A stretch of 64,000 nucleotides of DNA. It comes from Breviolum minutum Mf 1.05b.01 (taxonomy: Eukaryota > Sar > Dinophyceae > Suessiales > Symbiodiniaceae). Below the pieces are notes generated by a model. The model did not search any database. It worked only from the letters and a program-made list of their open reading frames with translations, and had not been told where the DNA came from. Both the position numbers and the translations under genes were made by a program. Position 1 is the first letter of the stretch; each line of letters begins with the position of its first letter. Below are positions 1 through 12,000 of the stretch, in pieces. The stretch covers positions 6,088 through 70,087 of the forward strand of contig DF241710.1 of NCBI GenBank assembly GCA_000507305.1. The letters run 5' to 3'.

Positions 1-273
1 TGCCTTGCTCATAGGAAAAAATGGGCAGATAATAACCCAGAAAAAGTTAGGGAGTTGTCGCGGAAATATGGGGAAGAACATAAGGAGGAAAAGAAGGCAT
101 ATAATCAAGAATATAATCAGAGGGAAGTAGAGTGCGAAGTGTGTAGGTGTAAAGTTATGAAATGTAATTGGTTAAGACATGTGGGAACTAAAAAGCATAG
201 GGATTCGGTTGAAAATGGAGGCGGTGGGGGAGATATGGATGTTGATGCTGGGGGGGCAAGGGGGAGAAGTTGA
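1..273 (+). CDS. C2H2 zinc-finger protein with charged NPEK-type stretch, 5' truncated by window edge
   Basis: The frame is open from base 1 to a TGA at 271-273, so the true start lies outside the window. The protein begins with a Lys/Glu/Asn/Tyr-rich segment (NNPEKVRE, then EEHKEEKKAYNQEYNQ) followed by a single zinc finger of the form C-x2-C-x9-H-x5-H (CEVCRCKV...WLRHVGTKKH), then a glycine/aspartate-rich tail. Charged repeats leading into one C2H2 finger with an 'H..(S/T)KKH' end are, from general knowledge, frequent in nucleocytoviruses and virus-like elements of algae. Function is unknown; nucleic-acid binding is inferred from the finger. It is AT-rich and lacks introns, unlike the other genes here. 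It could also be a host exon or a decayed viral insertion. Confidence 0.5.
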   Translation, partial: CLAHRKKWADNNPEKVRELSRKYGEEHKEEKKAYNQEYNQREVECEVCRCKVMKCNWLRHVGTKKHRDSVENGGGGGDMDVDAGGARGRS

Positions 274-1092
274 ACTGTGCCCTAAGGCTATCCACTACTC
301 TGGAATATAGCTCCTCTGCAGACTTGGGTGCCTTGGGGAGATTGTGCATATAACCAGGGATGAAGGTGTGCAAGGTAATGAATGTCGCTTTTAATGGCCT
401 GTGGCACGAAAAACATACCAATCGAAATGTGTTTGGAATGTTGGTCAGTTGGTACCAAAACGATTGAACAACACCAAGGGCATGCATTGATTTAAAGATA
501 CTTCTTTCAATGTGATCACCAGGTTTCCTTCAACTCATCACCACCGTGCTAAAATCTTCGGGATTTTCTTCCGATGTTTTCGTTTTTTCGGTCCTGCGGA
601 GATTTTTTCTCGGCCTCACCTGAGGGCTTTCGGACGCCAAAAAAAGTGTTTTCTGCGCGTCCCGGTGGTGAAGAATGGAGCTATGTATCTACTTTGACCG
701 CAGATTTTTGTTTGTTTGGGCGGGATGAAAAGAATATCTATACATGTAGAATCATGAAGACATAACAAGGGAAATCATTTACACTTGGAATGTAGATGGT
801 AACATGGATTCACTACTGGTATGATATCATATCTGTAAAAACATGCAGGGATGGAGAACACATGTGGAAGATTTGAGAGATGGCTTGTGAATAGTTGGTG
901 TCTATCAAGGGTTTTGATTACAGTACCATTTTTGTTTCCAAAAGAGGTACCGAGGTACCTGAATCTACAAGACTAGGAAAGATTTGACTTGTTGGTGTGG
1001 CAACAAAATTGGTGGAGGTGGTTTTCAAAAATTGATGTGCCACAGAACCAGGTAAGGCCAAACCAACCCCCCCCGAACAAAGCAATACTAAA

Positions 1093-1203
1093 TACACTCG
1101 CTGAAACTAACAGTTCGCCCCTGAAAATAGGCAATCCCAAATGGAAATTCATCTTCCAACCATTGATTTTCAGTGGCTTTTGTTGTTACTTTCAGGGAGG
1201 GTA
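1093..1203. repeat. Fold-back element, family A (CCCTCC/GTTAG arms)
   Basis: Left arm TACACTCGCTGAAACTAACA and right arm GTTACTTTCAGGGAGGGTA are near-complementary and both end in TA, like a TA target-site duplication. The core contains the family's typical 'ATCTTCCAACCATTGATTTTC' type sequence. It is non-coding and MITE-like. Confidence 0.7.
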
Positions 1204-2097
1204 AAACCTGAAATGTTCGGCCCAAATTGTGTTTTCCTACATTTTCACTTGGGGCCCGGAGGCCCCGAATGTCCCCACGTTCAGGTCTATTTTCTGGGCA
1301 CATAAGGTTGCCCTGGAAAAAAAACATGCTAGTCCTGTACTTCAACCCCTGGAGTAAAACTTTTTGTTGAAAATTGGAATTGAAGTATCACCATTAAAAA
1401 AAACTGATCTACAAAAGCTGAAGGTGTAGAATATCCCATCTACTCCATGATGGTTGTAGGATCCATTGATGATTGCGAAGATGCTAAAAAAAGATTAAAG
1501 TCGAAACTTCAGTTAGGTGTCACAAGTTTGATCCGTTTGGAGGTGGCCCAAATGGCTTAAAATCTCAATATTAGCGTCATGAATCCATGGGGTTTTCATC
1601 CATAAAAAAACAAGGAAAACATCTTCCAGTTCAATGGATGGAAAGCCATGGAAAAACATGGAAATGGCAACCCTTGGGTCCCCTGCTAAAAGTTAGAGTT
1701 TTAGTGGGTTACATCTAAGGGGCTAAGGGAATAAGGCTAAACTAAGATGTGCCAAGCAATGGTTTTCTCTACCGCTGAAGGTGCGAACCACTCCTCCCCA
1801 AACGTTGCGACCCTATGATCATCCAGGCCGGCGGCTCATGAATGCTCATCACTAAGCATGGCTTAATGTATACAAAAAAAATGAAACTCTGGGTGAAGTA
1901 TAGTCTCTATTGGAAACCCCATCCTCTATATGTTGCTTATGACATGTTTGGAGGTATCATTTGCGGTTTGTGTATCCTTGGGCCTGGGGCAAAGAAAAAC
2001 ATGTGTCGTCAAAAAAAAGGAGTTGGATCCATCGGAAATAACTGCATCAAACTGAAAAAATAGGTCGTGGTTGAAAAGATGCCCCCAGTATCCCATA

Positions 2098-2189
2098 GGA
2101 TCCATGTATTATGGTATACTGGATGTACCTACATGTTGGATGTTTTAATGGTAAATGTAGGTGAATATACCAGTCCCATGGATCCAATG
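2098..2189. repeat. Fold-back element, family B (GGTATATTTACCTACATTT arms)
   Basis: A diverged palindrome. The inner arms TACCTACATGTTGG and GTAAATGTAGGTGAATATACC pair, with outer ends ATCCATG/CATGGATCC. Same family as 8533-8612 and others. Confidence 0.6.
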
Positions 2190-2644
2190 GTATGCAAATA
2201 TCTTTGACTGCAGTTTTCTTAGTCCTGTGACCTCGCGATGAAACTCGCCCAAAATGGAGGGAGTTTCAGTTTTTAGAGCTCGATTCCCATCATGACTCAG
2301 TTCGCAAACGAAGTAAAGTCATCCGCGTTAGTGGGAAATGAATATGGTTAACCGCAAACATGAAGACACCAGTTGAGGTTGCTTGCTTACACCAAAAAAT
2401 GTTTATAAATTTCGACCATCCCAACAACAGTGCAGGATTTTGTCTTAACAAAAACTCATGCCAAATACGCTCTGTTTGTTGACACAGTCCCGAACCTTCG
2501 CCACCGCTAGCCACAATGTCCTGGACGATCAACCGATACTTGGGGGCTAGAGATTGGTGCTAAAAATCAACCACCAAGGTTGTATACCCAGTGAATCCTC
2601 GCAATGATTGCGTGTGTTTGATGTGGTGGTACATGTTTGGTAGA

Positions 2645-2647
2645 AGT

Positions 2648-2682
<35 letters not shown>

Positions 2683-2725
2683 TAGCAGTAGTAGCAGTAG
2701 TAGCAGTAGTAGCAGTAGTATCAGT

Positions 2726-2772
<47 letters not shown>

Positions 2773-2820
2773 CAGCAGCAGCAGCAGTAGTTGAGGTTGT
2801 AGTAGTTGTTGTTGTAGTAG
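2645..2820. repeat. AGC/AGT trinucleotide microsatellite
   Basis: About 175 bases of alternating AGC and AGT triplets that stay in triplet register. All frames are open (poly-Ser, poly-Val/Ala, poly-Thr/Ala), which is a register artefact and not a gene. Confidence 0.9.
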
Positions 2821-3018
2821 ACACTGTAGACGGAGTAGAGAAGAGTGGCGGGAGAAGTCAGTGGAACTATTCTCATCTAAGTTTTTGTTTTTTGTTCGGT
2901 ATCCCTAGACCTCCAATCCTGAAGGTCAGAACATAATTAGGGTATCCAATCACATCCGAAGCACATGGAAATAATTAGAGACACTACCATCCTCAAGTGA
3001 GCCCAAAATCCTTAAAGA

Positions 3019-3111
3019 TATTCCCCTGAAAACTAAGATGGAACCTGAAAATGGACCCCTGAAAAAGGAGATTCATCATTTTCAGGTTCCATCTTAGTTT
3101 TCGGGGGAGTA
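3019..3111. repeat. Fold-back element, family A variant
   Basis: Inverted arms CCCCTGAAAACTAAGATGGAAC and its complement GTTCCATCTTAGTTTTCGGGGG, flanked by TA on both sides. Confidence 0.7.
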
Positions 3112-3784
3112 TTATCTTCACCCCTTGAGCTTTGGGCAATTTTTTTGTTAAGTTCGCACCTTTGCCTCCTCTGGAGGGTGGCTGCGCGGTGGCGGAGTAT
3201 AGCTCAAACGTCGGCCTGGTCGACGTTTGATGTTGCAAGTGTTTTGCAACCGTAAGAGAAAAGAGTTGCTAATAATCGAATAATTTCACTTTGTTTATCT
3301 TAACTATGTTTTTATGTTGATATACTTCTCTCAATTCTGACTCTAACTCTATATATCAGCATCTTACAAACATTTTCATCATGTAAGCATAATACATAAG
3401 AATACAGAATAACAACTACATACACATGGTCTGCCCCAACATGAGAAACCAGTCGTCATACTATGTGGCTCACAGGCAACATGCCACAGGAGGATTTGAA
3501 AACCTCCAAAAAAGGAGATTACCTCCCAAAAATTAACATGACAATGGAAAAACAACTATTTGAAGATAGTGCCTCTCCTATCAAAAAAAGTGATTTTAGA
3601 ATTTTCATTGTCATGCTGGTTTTCTGGAGGAGTACCGATTAAACCTTAAGGGATGTTGAATTGACAAGTCTTTAGGAACCTTGGCACCCTTTGAATTTGG
3701 AACGTCCAGGTAGATGCTTTCATGGAATGAAAATTCCGTCATGAGATGAAAGAAAAGACACGTCACACACAATATGTATGACTG

Positions 3785-3905
3785 GTGCAAGGTGGGCCCC
3801 TACCAGTTGTAAGTAGGGTAGTTATAACTCCATTTTATAGGCGTTATACCACCAGTTACCCCATGTATAAGGCCATTTAATAGGGGCCCCGTAACTCCAT
3901 TTGTT
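3785..3905. repeat. Fold-back element, family E (GGGCCCCTAC...TTATAACCC)
   Basis: GTGGGCCCCTACCAGTTGTAA at the left is mirrored by ATAGGGGCCCCGTAACTCC at the right, with TTATAAC blocks between. Related sequence occurs near 9600-9670, 12004-12117, 12636-12735, 38960-39090, 42487-42550, 43533-43605 and 50565-50690. Confidence 0.55.
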
Positions 3906-3981
3906 ATGATCGTGGGGGCGATGGCCGGTCCTATGGGACTTCAAAGTTGATTGAGATCTTCACGGTCTCTTCCCTCAAACA

Positions 3982-4092
3982 GACCTGGTTGGTGGTTAAA
4001 CCTAACAATCTGAAAAATCTGCACGTCAAAATGGGTTCATGTTGGCCAAATAGCTGTGAAAGTAAAAAATATTTGAGTTCCCACCACCTAGA
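3982..4092. repeat. Fold-back element, family C (GTGGTTGAACCAACCCAT...CCACCACCTAG)
   Basis: CTGGTTGGTGGTTAAACCTA at the left and TTGAGTTCCCACCACCTAG at the right form imperfect inverted ends around a body reading CTGAAAAAT...GTCAAAATGGG. Other copies: 11588-11702, 13182-13287, 27332-27440, 34105-34204, 37570-37673, 56426-56516, 60657-60765. Confidence 0.65.
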
Positions 4093-4467
4093 GACTGTAG
4101 CATGATGATTTATCGATAATAAACTAGTTGTCCGATACGGGGTATCCATCTTTTGGACGGGATTTGTGAGCGCTCAGTCCTTCTACTCTTTGTCAACTGT
4201 CAACGAAACAGAAAGACCAAAATAAAATGACTTGGGCTGAGCATTTTGGGATTTGATTCCACGACTACCAAAACTGTTTTGTTGTTTTTGGTTGCTACTG
4301 AGATTGTGCAATCGTCTGCCCAGCTTTCTATTATCAAACTTCCTAGGGTTCCCCCTTTTAGACCATCATTAGTGTGTGAATTCAAACATTTCACCAACCC
4401 TCGATTTTTTTGTATAGAGTGACATCGTTTTCGACCTTCGGCGATGAACTGTACGGCAAAAATCATG

Positions 4468-4612
4468 GGAATTTAAGGGTACCCCCTCCAATGCCACCCT
4501 ATCCCTTAAAATAGAGCATTATTAAGGGGATTATTAACAACCATTCTCCCTTACTAAGGACTTATTTAACACCTTATTTCTTTGGGAAGGGTGGCATTGG
4601 GGGGGTGGCACC
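4468..4612. repeat. Fold-back element, family H (AATTTAAGGGTACCCCC...)
   Basis: TAAGGGTACCCCCTCCAATGCCACCCT is mirrored by AGGGTGGCATTGGGGGGGTGGCACCCCTTA. A second copy lies at 10547-10649. Confidence 0.65.
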
Positions 4613-5514
4613 CCTTATCAACCCCTTTTGGGCCTTGTCGTGGACGCTCCTGGTTTTCCCTGTTTTCCCTTCCTCTGGCGGTGGCAGGAGTCTGCCTTGA
4701 ACAGGTGTTTGGTGAGCAACTGGTTGTATTAGTCTCCACGTTGGGTTCACGTGGCGAGATGAGAAATGAAAAAGTGCACGGCGTCACATGTTCAAGTCAA
4801 AAATGTAAAAAACACCCCAAAAACAAACACATTCTCGGAGATGAAACAAGATTTTCTCTTTAAAGTTGAATGCTAGATGATATATCAAGATCAAAATGAT
4901 TACGCCAAAATAAAAGAAATCATGATACAAAAAATGCACGTGTTGGCGGAAAACATCATAATAAGAAACACAAAAAAAACATGTTGAACATGTTTTCAAA
5001 ACATTTCAAAACATGATATAAGCACGCACAAACACTCCACCTATGGAATGTTTGCCGTACATTTTGGCTTAAATTTCATAGTAAATATAGGTAAACAAAA
5101 ACATCCATGGAGCATCTGGGATATATACGAAAGTCTAGCCTCGAAGGGCTCTTTGGAGATCGTGCCTCGGTCGACCGGGCATTTCGCAGTGGGTTTTCAT
5201 CAGTTCCCCCAAGCTTTATGACCTCGGTTCCTACCTATAAGAGTACAGTAGTTACATGGAAAAAAAAACATCTTTTAAGTAGTTACAATAGGTAAGTAGT
5301 GGAAAAAAATACTGTGTACTTTAAAGATCTTGAAAGTATTTTATGTATTTTGCTTGATTTGATATAGGAATAGAAGTTCCAAACATATTGTCACTCATAG
5401 TGATACTGTCGATGGCGGTTCCAATCCTGAAAGGACCATGCATTAGGCCGGCTACAGTATACATACTGGAATGAAGCCCAAAGCCATTATAAGGGGCGCG
5501 AGGTTAATTTTGGA

Positions 5515-5936
5515 TTTTTTTTGTTTTTTTTTGGATTTTTTTTCGTTTTTTGGGTTTCCCATGTGTTTTCCTTCTTTTTTTGGTATGTTCCTTTCATTTT
5601 GCTAGATTTTCCTGTGAATTCTGACGTTTTCTTCACCTTTGTCCTCTTTTTCCTTGCAGTTCCATGTGTTTCCTATTTTTTTGGTTTTTGTTCCTTTCAT
5701 TTTGCTACAGTCTTTGTCACTACCAATGTTTTTGTGTTCTCTTTTCGTTATTTTCGTTGTTTTTTTGTTATTTTCCTTCATTCTCGTGTTTTCTCGTCAT
5801 TTCAAACGTGTTCCTTGCCTTTTCTTGGCCGTCCATATGTCTCATTTCTATGTGTTTTCCATTTGGGTAACCTGTTTTTTTCACCCCCCCCAACCGTTTT
5901 TTTAAACCCCCAACCTTTTTTTTGACCCCCCGCCTG
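5515..5936. repeat. T-rich low-complexity block
   Basis: Long runs of TTTTT with scattered TTTTCCTTT words, grading into C7/T7 runs just before the GTT tract. The open frames give Phe/Leu/Ser-rich peptides without domain character. Confidence 0.7.
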
Positions 5937-5937
5937 C

Positions 5938-5939
5938 TT

Positions 5940-5979
<40 letters not shown>

Positions 5980-5980
5980 G
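5938..5980. repeat. GTT trinucleotide microsatellite
   Basis: About fourteen GTT units directly ahead of the AAGCC minisatellite. Confidence 0.9.
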
Positions 5981-5989
5981 GTTGCTGAA

Positions 5990-6345
5990 CAGAAGCAAAA
6001 AGCCAAAAGCCAAAAACCAACAAAAGCCCAAAGCCAGAAGCCAACAGAAGCCAAAAGCCAAAGGCCAACAGAAGCCAAAAGCCAAAGGCCAACAGAAGCC
6101 AAAAGCCAAAGACCAACAGAAGCCCAAAGCCAAAAGCCGACAGAAGCCAACAGAAGCCCAAAAGCCGACAGAAGCCAACGGAAGCCCAAAAGCCAAAAAG
6201 CCAAAAAGCCAACAGGAGCCAAAAGCCAGAAGCCAACAGAAGCCAACAGAAGCCAAAAGCCAAAAAACCAAAAAGCCAAAAGCCAAAAAGCCAAAAGCCA
6301 AAAAACCAAAAGCCCAAAGCCAGAAAAACAAAAAAATACCAAAAA
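5990..6345. repeat. AAGCCAAAAGCCAACAG minisatellite
   Basis: Some 350 bases of interleaved short units (AAGCC, AAAAGCC, AACAGAAGCC, AAAGGCC) with higher-order repeats of about 28 bases between 6040 and 6130. Both strands are open in several frames (Lys/Pro/Gln-rich or Phe/Gly/Leu/Trp-rich); I treat these as repeat artefacts. Confidence 0.85.
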
Positions 6346-6965
6346 AAAACAAGAAAAATTCAAAAAAAAATACCCCCTCCCATTATAAGTAATAAATATC
6401 ACCTCTTCAACTGGTTTCTTCCAATTTTGACGATCAACAGTATGGTATCTCAAGTCATCCAATCTAAAACCAACAGGATACACTCCCTGAAACTAACATA
6501 CCCCTGAAAATAGGGTGGGTCCCAACAGGAAATGTCATCTTCCAACCATTGGGTTGCAGGGGCTATTATTTTAGTTGCATCCCCCGACCATCATAGGATT
6601 CCCAAGAATACAGCGACTCTTTTGAGGTTTGGCCGGTTGATCAACGAAACGCGGTGTGAAAATGGGGATCGGCCCCCCAAAAACTTATATGAGCCACGAA
6701 AAAAAAAACGGCCTTACTTTCCATTGAATCCCGGTGGTTTAATAGGGATCCTTCTAATGCATTGCAATCCCCACATGACTGCGTAGTACAATCCCCAACA
6801 AATCCCCTAAACAACCGTTTGGACCCTATTTTCTCATTGCTCACATACAACATCATATAACCTGAAAAAAGGCCAAGGAATGGCAAACGGAAAAAAACAA
6901 ACAAAAAACATGGACACATAAATAAAAACAACTTTGGGGTTCCAGCAGTTTTTTGTTGCTGGTAT

Positions 6966-7068
6966 CAATGGAGTTTCCTGGTTCCCTTAATAGGTGGTAG
7001 GTAGCATATAATCACCCAATTGGCAAAACATATACCATCTATTAAGGGAACCAGAAACAGCTGTTGAT
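6966..7068. repeat. Fold-back element, family G (ATGGAGTTTCCTGGTTCCC arms)
   Basis: ATCAATGGAGTTTCCTGGTTCCC...TAGGTGGTAGGTA pairs with TATTAAGGGAACCAGAAACAG. A longer copy with the same arms lies at 35646-35796. Confidence 0.75.
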
Positions 7069-7825
7069 GGTATTTTGGGTATGTTCCACCCATGTCCAGT
7101 CGAAGGATGAAGTCAAAGATCTTTCATATCACTTTTGGGGGTATGGAGTGAAAACATCATGATTCACATTATATTATGTATGTCACATCATATGTATATG
7201 TATATATATATCCCGGATACTGTATCAACTGCTGGAGTTATGGGTGAAGAATTACGCTTTCGGTAAAACGAAGCTGCTGGATAATGTAAAGTTGAAGCTG
7301 AATTTGATTGACGTTTCTGGTGCTTCTCTCGCCACGGATATTTTTTTTCTGAAAAGAAATCACTGAAGGGACTTCTGATACAAACGTTTGAGATGCCGTC
7401 GCCTGATAGCACTACTTTTAATTTGAATGTGCTCATGTGTTTGTGTGTGTCAAGTATCCATATCCAAAATCAATTAGCCAACCAAATCTGAAACTAATAT
7501 ATACAATATAATAGAAGTTCATACGTTTCAAACCAAGCAAATCACTATACCTTGGTCTCGGCCCATATTGCCCCACCTGGTAGGGCACCGTCGCTTCAAT
7601 GCGTGCCATGCGGTCCTGGGAGTTGGTGGTTTCTGGTTTCACTCAGCCGATGATGATTTTTGGGACCCAAAAAACTGACATACTGTTGATGGACAAAATC
7701 CTGCACCTCCAAGGATGATGACTATCCCAATAGTATCCCATTATTTATAGGGTTTTAACATGTTTTGACCATCCCAGGTGGTGCAGGATTTCTTCCATCA
7801 ACACTATCCATGGAAAACATACCGT

Positions 7826-7932
7826 ACGACCTTCCAGTTTGGATGCCTTACATGGTTCCAGTTTCCAGACGGATGAAAAAATTCCGGATCCCGGTTTTGC
7901 TTGAAAAAATGGCAGCCAAACTGGAAGGTGCC
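7826..7932. repeat. Fold-back element, family D (ACCTTCCAGTTTGG arms)
   Basis: GACCTTCCAGTTTGGATGCC at the left and GGCAGCCAAACTGGAAGGTGCC at the right are inverted ends. Other copies: 15073-15166, 38377-38478, 53724-53820, 58293-58412, and a fragment at 3630-3712. Confidence 0.7.
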
Positions 7933-8532
7933 AAAGTAGTGTACGATTTTTTTTGGCAACTGTATTAGGCAACTGGGCTGTTTTTCAGGGTTTCCAGTTG
8001 AGCGACCGCTGTGTTCCAGGATTTCACCTGAAGATAGGCCTAAACGCCCCGAAAGGAAAGGATTGTCTCTGAACTCTGAACCACCATTTTTCATCGGGCG
8101 GAAGGGTTAGCTTTCGGGAAGGTAATTCCCCCAACTCAACGAACGGTGGACGGACTGGTGGACTAGGAGTTCAGTATATGTACTTATCTTGAATTATAGT
8201 CAACAAACAAGTAAACTTGGAGGGAAGAATTTCTGCAGCGGCCAATCGCAGGAAAGCACATATGATTGAATAGATCTTGCATGATCTTGCTTGGTATCAT
8301 GTTTGGTGATGAACATTTCGGAGTTGAGGTATAGGGGATACATCTGCAACTTCTATGGTTCACTGGGAACATCTGGCCCCTCATCTCGAACTTAGATGAT
8401 TACAAACAAGCGAAGCATTTGAAAGTTCAAGTGTATATAGTCATGACAGGAAGATGCAAGCAAAAACTGGGAATGAGCAAACCAAACTGGATCAACAAAC
8501 AAAATAAAATCAAAACCATTCAAAACCCATAG

Positions 8533-8612
8533 CATCCATGTATGGTATATTTACCTACATTTACCATAAACATCAACCAAATGTAGGTAAATATACCATA
8601 CATGGATCCAGT
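8533..8612. repeat. Fold-back element, family B
   Basis: A near-perfect palindrome: ATGTATGGTATATTTACCTAC against GTAGGTAAATATACCATACAT, with an AT-rich centre (CATAAACATCAACCAAATG). Confidence 0.85.
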
Positions 8613-8936
8613 GAGAAAGGAACCATGTCGTATATACTTTTCATGGCAGTTTACCCCACTTTTCACTGGTAGTTGGTAAATTTGAACAGAATGGTATCTC
8701 CACCACCAGATTGCAGGAAGGGACCCCCCCCCAAATGCAACTTACATTCAGGGAGGTCCCCATGGATTTTTGATGGAAAAAAGGGTATATACACCGCCAA
8801 AGTTGAACGAACGAACCCTTAAAAATGATGTTTTTTCTTTCTAACTAGTGGTTCCTCTTCTTTTTCAAGGGCCTGATTCTAAGCCGTTAGGGATAATTCT
8901 TCCCTCCCTCCCCCCCGCCTCCCCTTTTTCGTAGCC

Positions 8937-9047
8937 CTACTTCCCCGGGGTGTTCCACCCCCCGTCCTCGCGTTGCTGCAAGACCTTTTCGCGCACCTCG
9001 TAGGCAGCTCGGATGCGCTGCCGCGTTTCGTAGAAGCCACGTGGCAC
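8937..9047 (-). CDS. Gene 2, terminal exon
   Basis: Acceptor CCAG|GTGCCA, phase 0, 36 codons and stop TAG at 8937-8939. It encodes VPRGFYETRQRIRAAYEVRE and a short tail. Base composition is clearly more GC-rich than the flanks and there is no in-frame stop before the TAG. Confidence 0.6.
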   Translation of the reverse strand: MPRGFYETRQRIRAAYEVREKVLQQREDGGWNTPGK

Positions 9048-12000
9048 CTGGACCACTTTTGGGATGGTGAAAAGGTGGGTGTTTTTTTACTGCTTGGATG
9101 TCCTAGGAAGATAGTAAATGCTTATATATATATATAGTTAATGGGTTATAAGTTATAACCTACTTATAAATGGGGTATTCCTTGAGGTTATAACCCACTT
9201 ATTAACCATTTATTGAGTTCCTGGGACATCCAAGTAGCAGGGAATGAGGGAATGAATCCCCATGAAAAACCATGTAAAAAATACATTCCTTCATTCCCTA
9301 CAGCCTCCAGCCAGCCAGGTTTCCTCCAAGAAAGATACAACACGCCCTGATATCGCACACCCGTTCCGGCAATCCCCGAAGCCTTTTTATGAAAGGAATC
9401 CAAATTTATATCCTTCTTGGTAAAGGTTGCTTGGGGTGTGTTCCAAAGGTGTGCTGGAAAAACTTGAGATTTTGAGAGGAGATGTGTATCCAAATATTAT
9501 GCCTAGACCTTGCGTAAGAAACAGTGACCACCACAAGATGAGCCACAAGATGACCAGTTTTTTTAATGGGGAATCATTTTTGCCTGGAATAAATGAGTAA
9601 GTGGGGTGAAATAACCTACTAGTAGTACTGAAGTATAAGATAAAGCCATTTACAAACTGGTAGGGGCCCTTTTTTTGCAGGATTATTACACTTTTAGAAT
9701 AAGGAGATCCTAAACTAAACCTTCACTTTCCACTGCTACCCATGGTGGTTGTGGTTGCCACCCATGAAAGAAAAAAGCCGATGCGCGGATGCCTTATTGA
9801 CATTTTATTGACATTGATTTTACCACCACCACAAAAAGAACACAAAGAACAACAACTACAAAAACGGCAACTACAACAAACAACAAACAACAAGAAAAGG
9901 AACAACAAAATCGGTGGTATCAGTCGTAGAATGTACCATGTCATGTCATAGAAAAAATGAAGCCAAAACACGACTTACTTGAATGCAACCACGTCTGTCA
10001 TTCTGAAAAGCTATATGTTCAATCTACAAATACATTCAAAATGGTGCTGCCAGAAGTGTTTTGCAGTATGCCTCATTGGCTGTCTCTAAATGCCATCTTG
10101 TGTATTCTGTATCTGGTCATGCACAAAGAGTGGATTGCACATTTGGATGAAATACATGACAGCCAAATTCTCATCCTGCCCCCCATGTTTCATCCAAATT
10201 CTGTGGAAATACAAGGTTCCATTTCAAAATACTGGAGGAATAGCGTTTTCTGTACCTTTCTCAGGCTCCCTGCAAAAGCCATTCAGCAGTTGCAATCATG
10301 TTGCATCATCGCAGTGTCCCAAAAATACCCTTGTGACATTCCATTATGTTCATTGACTTAGACGGGTTCCTTGTTGTAAAGGCTGAACATATTCGCAAAG
10401 AACTGAGCAGTCTTTTCACCTCCGAATCCCATTTTTTGTGTGCAATAGGTATCGACTTTTTCACCCAACAAAAATCAGCCATACGAATGGTGCTTGGGAG
10501 ACAAGCCTTTTTCCTTTGCCGAATCCCCAATCTTCAGCTGTTTCGTGGAAATCTAAGGGTGCCCCCCCACCCCCAATGCCAAGGGATCATTAACCTCACC
10601 ATCATCCCCTAGGGTGGCATTGGTGGGGGGGGTTACCCTTAGATTTACATGACTTTTCATGATGAAACCCGGCCTTGGTTTGCCCCTCATGAACTTTCGT
10701 GTAACTGGGCAGGATGGCAACGTTGGACGCCAAGGTTTGCGGATAGAAAATAGAGAGTTGAAAAAATGGATCTGGGCTTCGGCCATTTCGGGTAGGATTC
10801 CCTTACTAAACCAGCCTTGGCTGAGGTCGCTCTATAAATTGCCTAGATGGATTCTTATTTTGGAAGAAAAGGACAAGATGTCCATTGAAATTCAAAAAAA
10901 TCAATCTTGTTTACCCTCCAGTAAACTAGCGTAACAATGGAATATTCCTGGACTTCTGCTTCATGAAGTTACTGATGTATTTATTCAAGTAAGAGTATCT
11001 CTCAACGTTCCAGTCTTGAATGGAGGTTTCAGCCTGAATCTTCCGATGTAAATCTTCTGAAGGTTTCTTAGAGTAGAATTTGTTTCCATCTGTAGGTTTC
11101 TGATGCCAAGGAATTATTCCCTACATTTTTTTCTGATGCATCATGGCTACCTGACCCAATTGAGCCACACAAAAAAGACAAAAGATGACAATAGTCCCCA
11201 ATTTGGACGATTTCAGGCACCCTATCTTAAACAAGGGTAGTATAATCCATTAATATCCATCAAAATCCACCCCTGGTTTATATATGTGTATATAAATCCA
11301 ATACTTATATTTAAACAATATGATATATCAAGTAAATCCAACAGCTTATGGTATGATTTTAAATATCATATATATATATATATATAATATGTATAAATAA
11401 ATATCCGCGACTATATCTTAATATGATATATCCAAAACAACAAAACCGTTGCTTTTGTTCACTGCTCAACAACAACCCCCGCCTCTTGACACTCTTCGAA
11501 AGGTTTGGTTGGAAGGTACAGCCTCGCACCTGGGTACATGGTTGGATGAAAGACTCAGTTTGACAGTGCTTTTTTTGGGAGAAACTTCATGCATATCTGG
11601 TTGGTGGTTGAACCAACCCATCTGATAAATATGAGACAAAATGGGAGTGTTCCCCAAATAGGGGTGAGAATCAAAAATGATTGAACCAGCAGCCACCACC
11701 TAGATATAGTCCTTGTTTGAATTCTTCATTTCTTAATTGCAAAGTCTTAATGATGTCTTTTTCCATGGCAATTGGTCTGAATTCATTCTATTTCTTTGGA
11801 TCTTTGCCTTATTCAAAAACAAAGACACCTACGGACCTAAAATAGACACCACAAAAGGGTCAATTGTTCAAAAGGTTCGCATCTGAAGCTCCGAACTCTA
11901 CTGCATCACTTCTGCGGAAACCCTGCACCTGGAGCCTAAGATGTTGGAACATGTCACGTGATTCACTTCTACTACCTGCAAGGTAAAACCCCGGGCCGAT

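Larger units (their letters stand above)
274..8936. other. 8.7 kb without a recognisable gene
   Basis: I found no exon chain on either strand. The stretch holds fold-back elements (about 1093-1203, 2098-2189, 3019-3111, 3982-4092, 4468-4612, 6966-7068, 7826-7932, 8533-8612), an AGC/AGT microsatellite, a T-rich block, a GTT tract and the AAGCC minisatellite. Long open frames in it (for example 5768-6483 minus) are products of low-complexity DNA. Confidence 0.6.

Noticed and set aside
2567..2824. Poly-Ser/Thr/Ala open frames on both strands
   Set aside because: Pure AGC/AGT triplet repeat; every frame is open because of the repeat register.
5768..6483. Several overlapping 130-190-codon frames rich in Phe/Gly/Leu or Lys/Pro/Gln
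   Set aside because: They translate the T-rich block and AAGCC minisatellite; no domain, splice pattern or codon signal.
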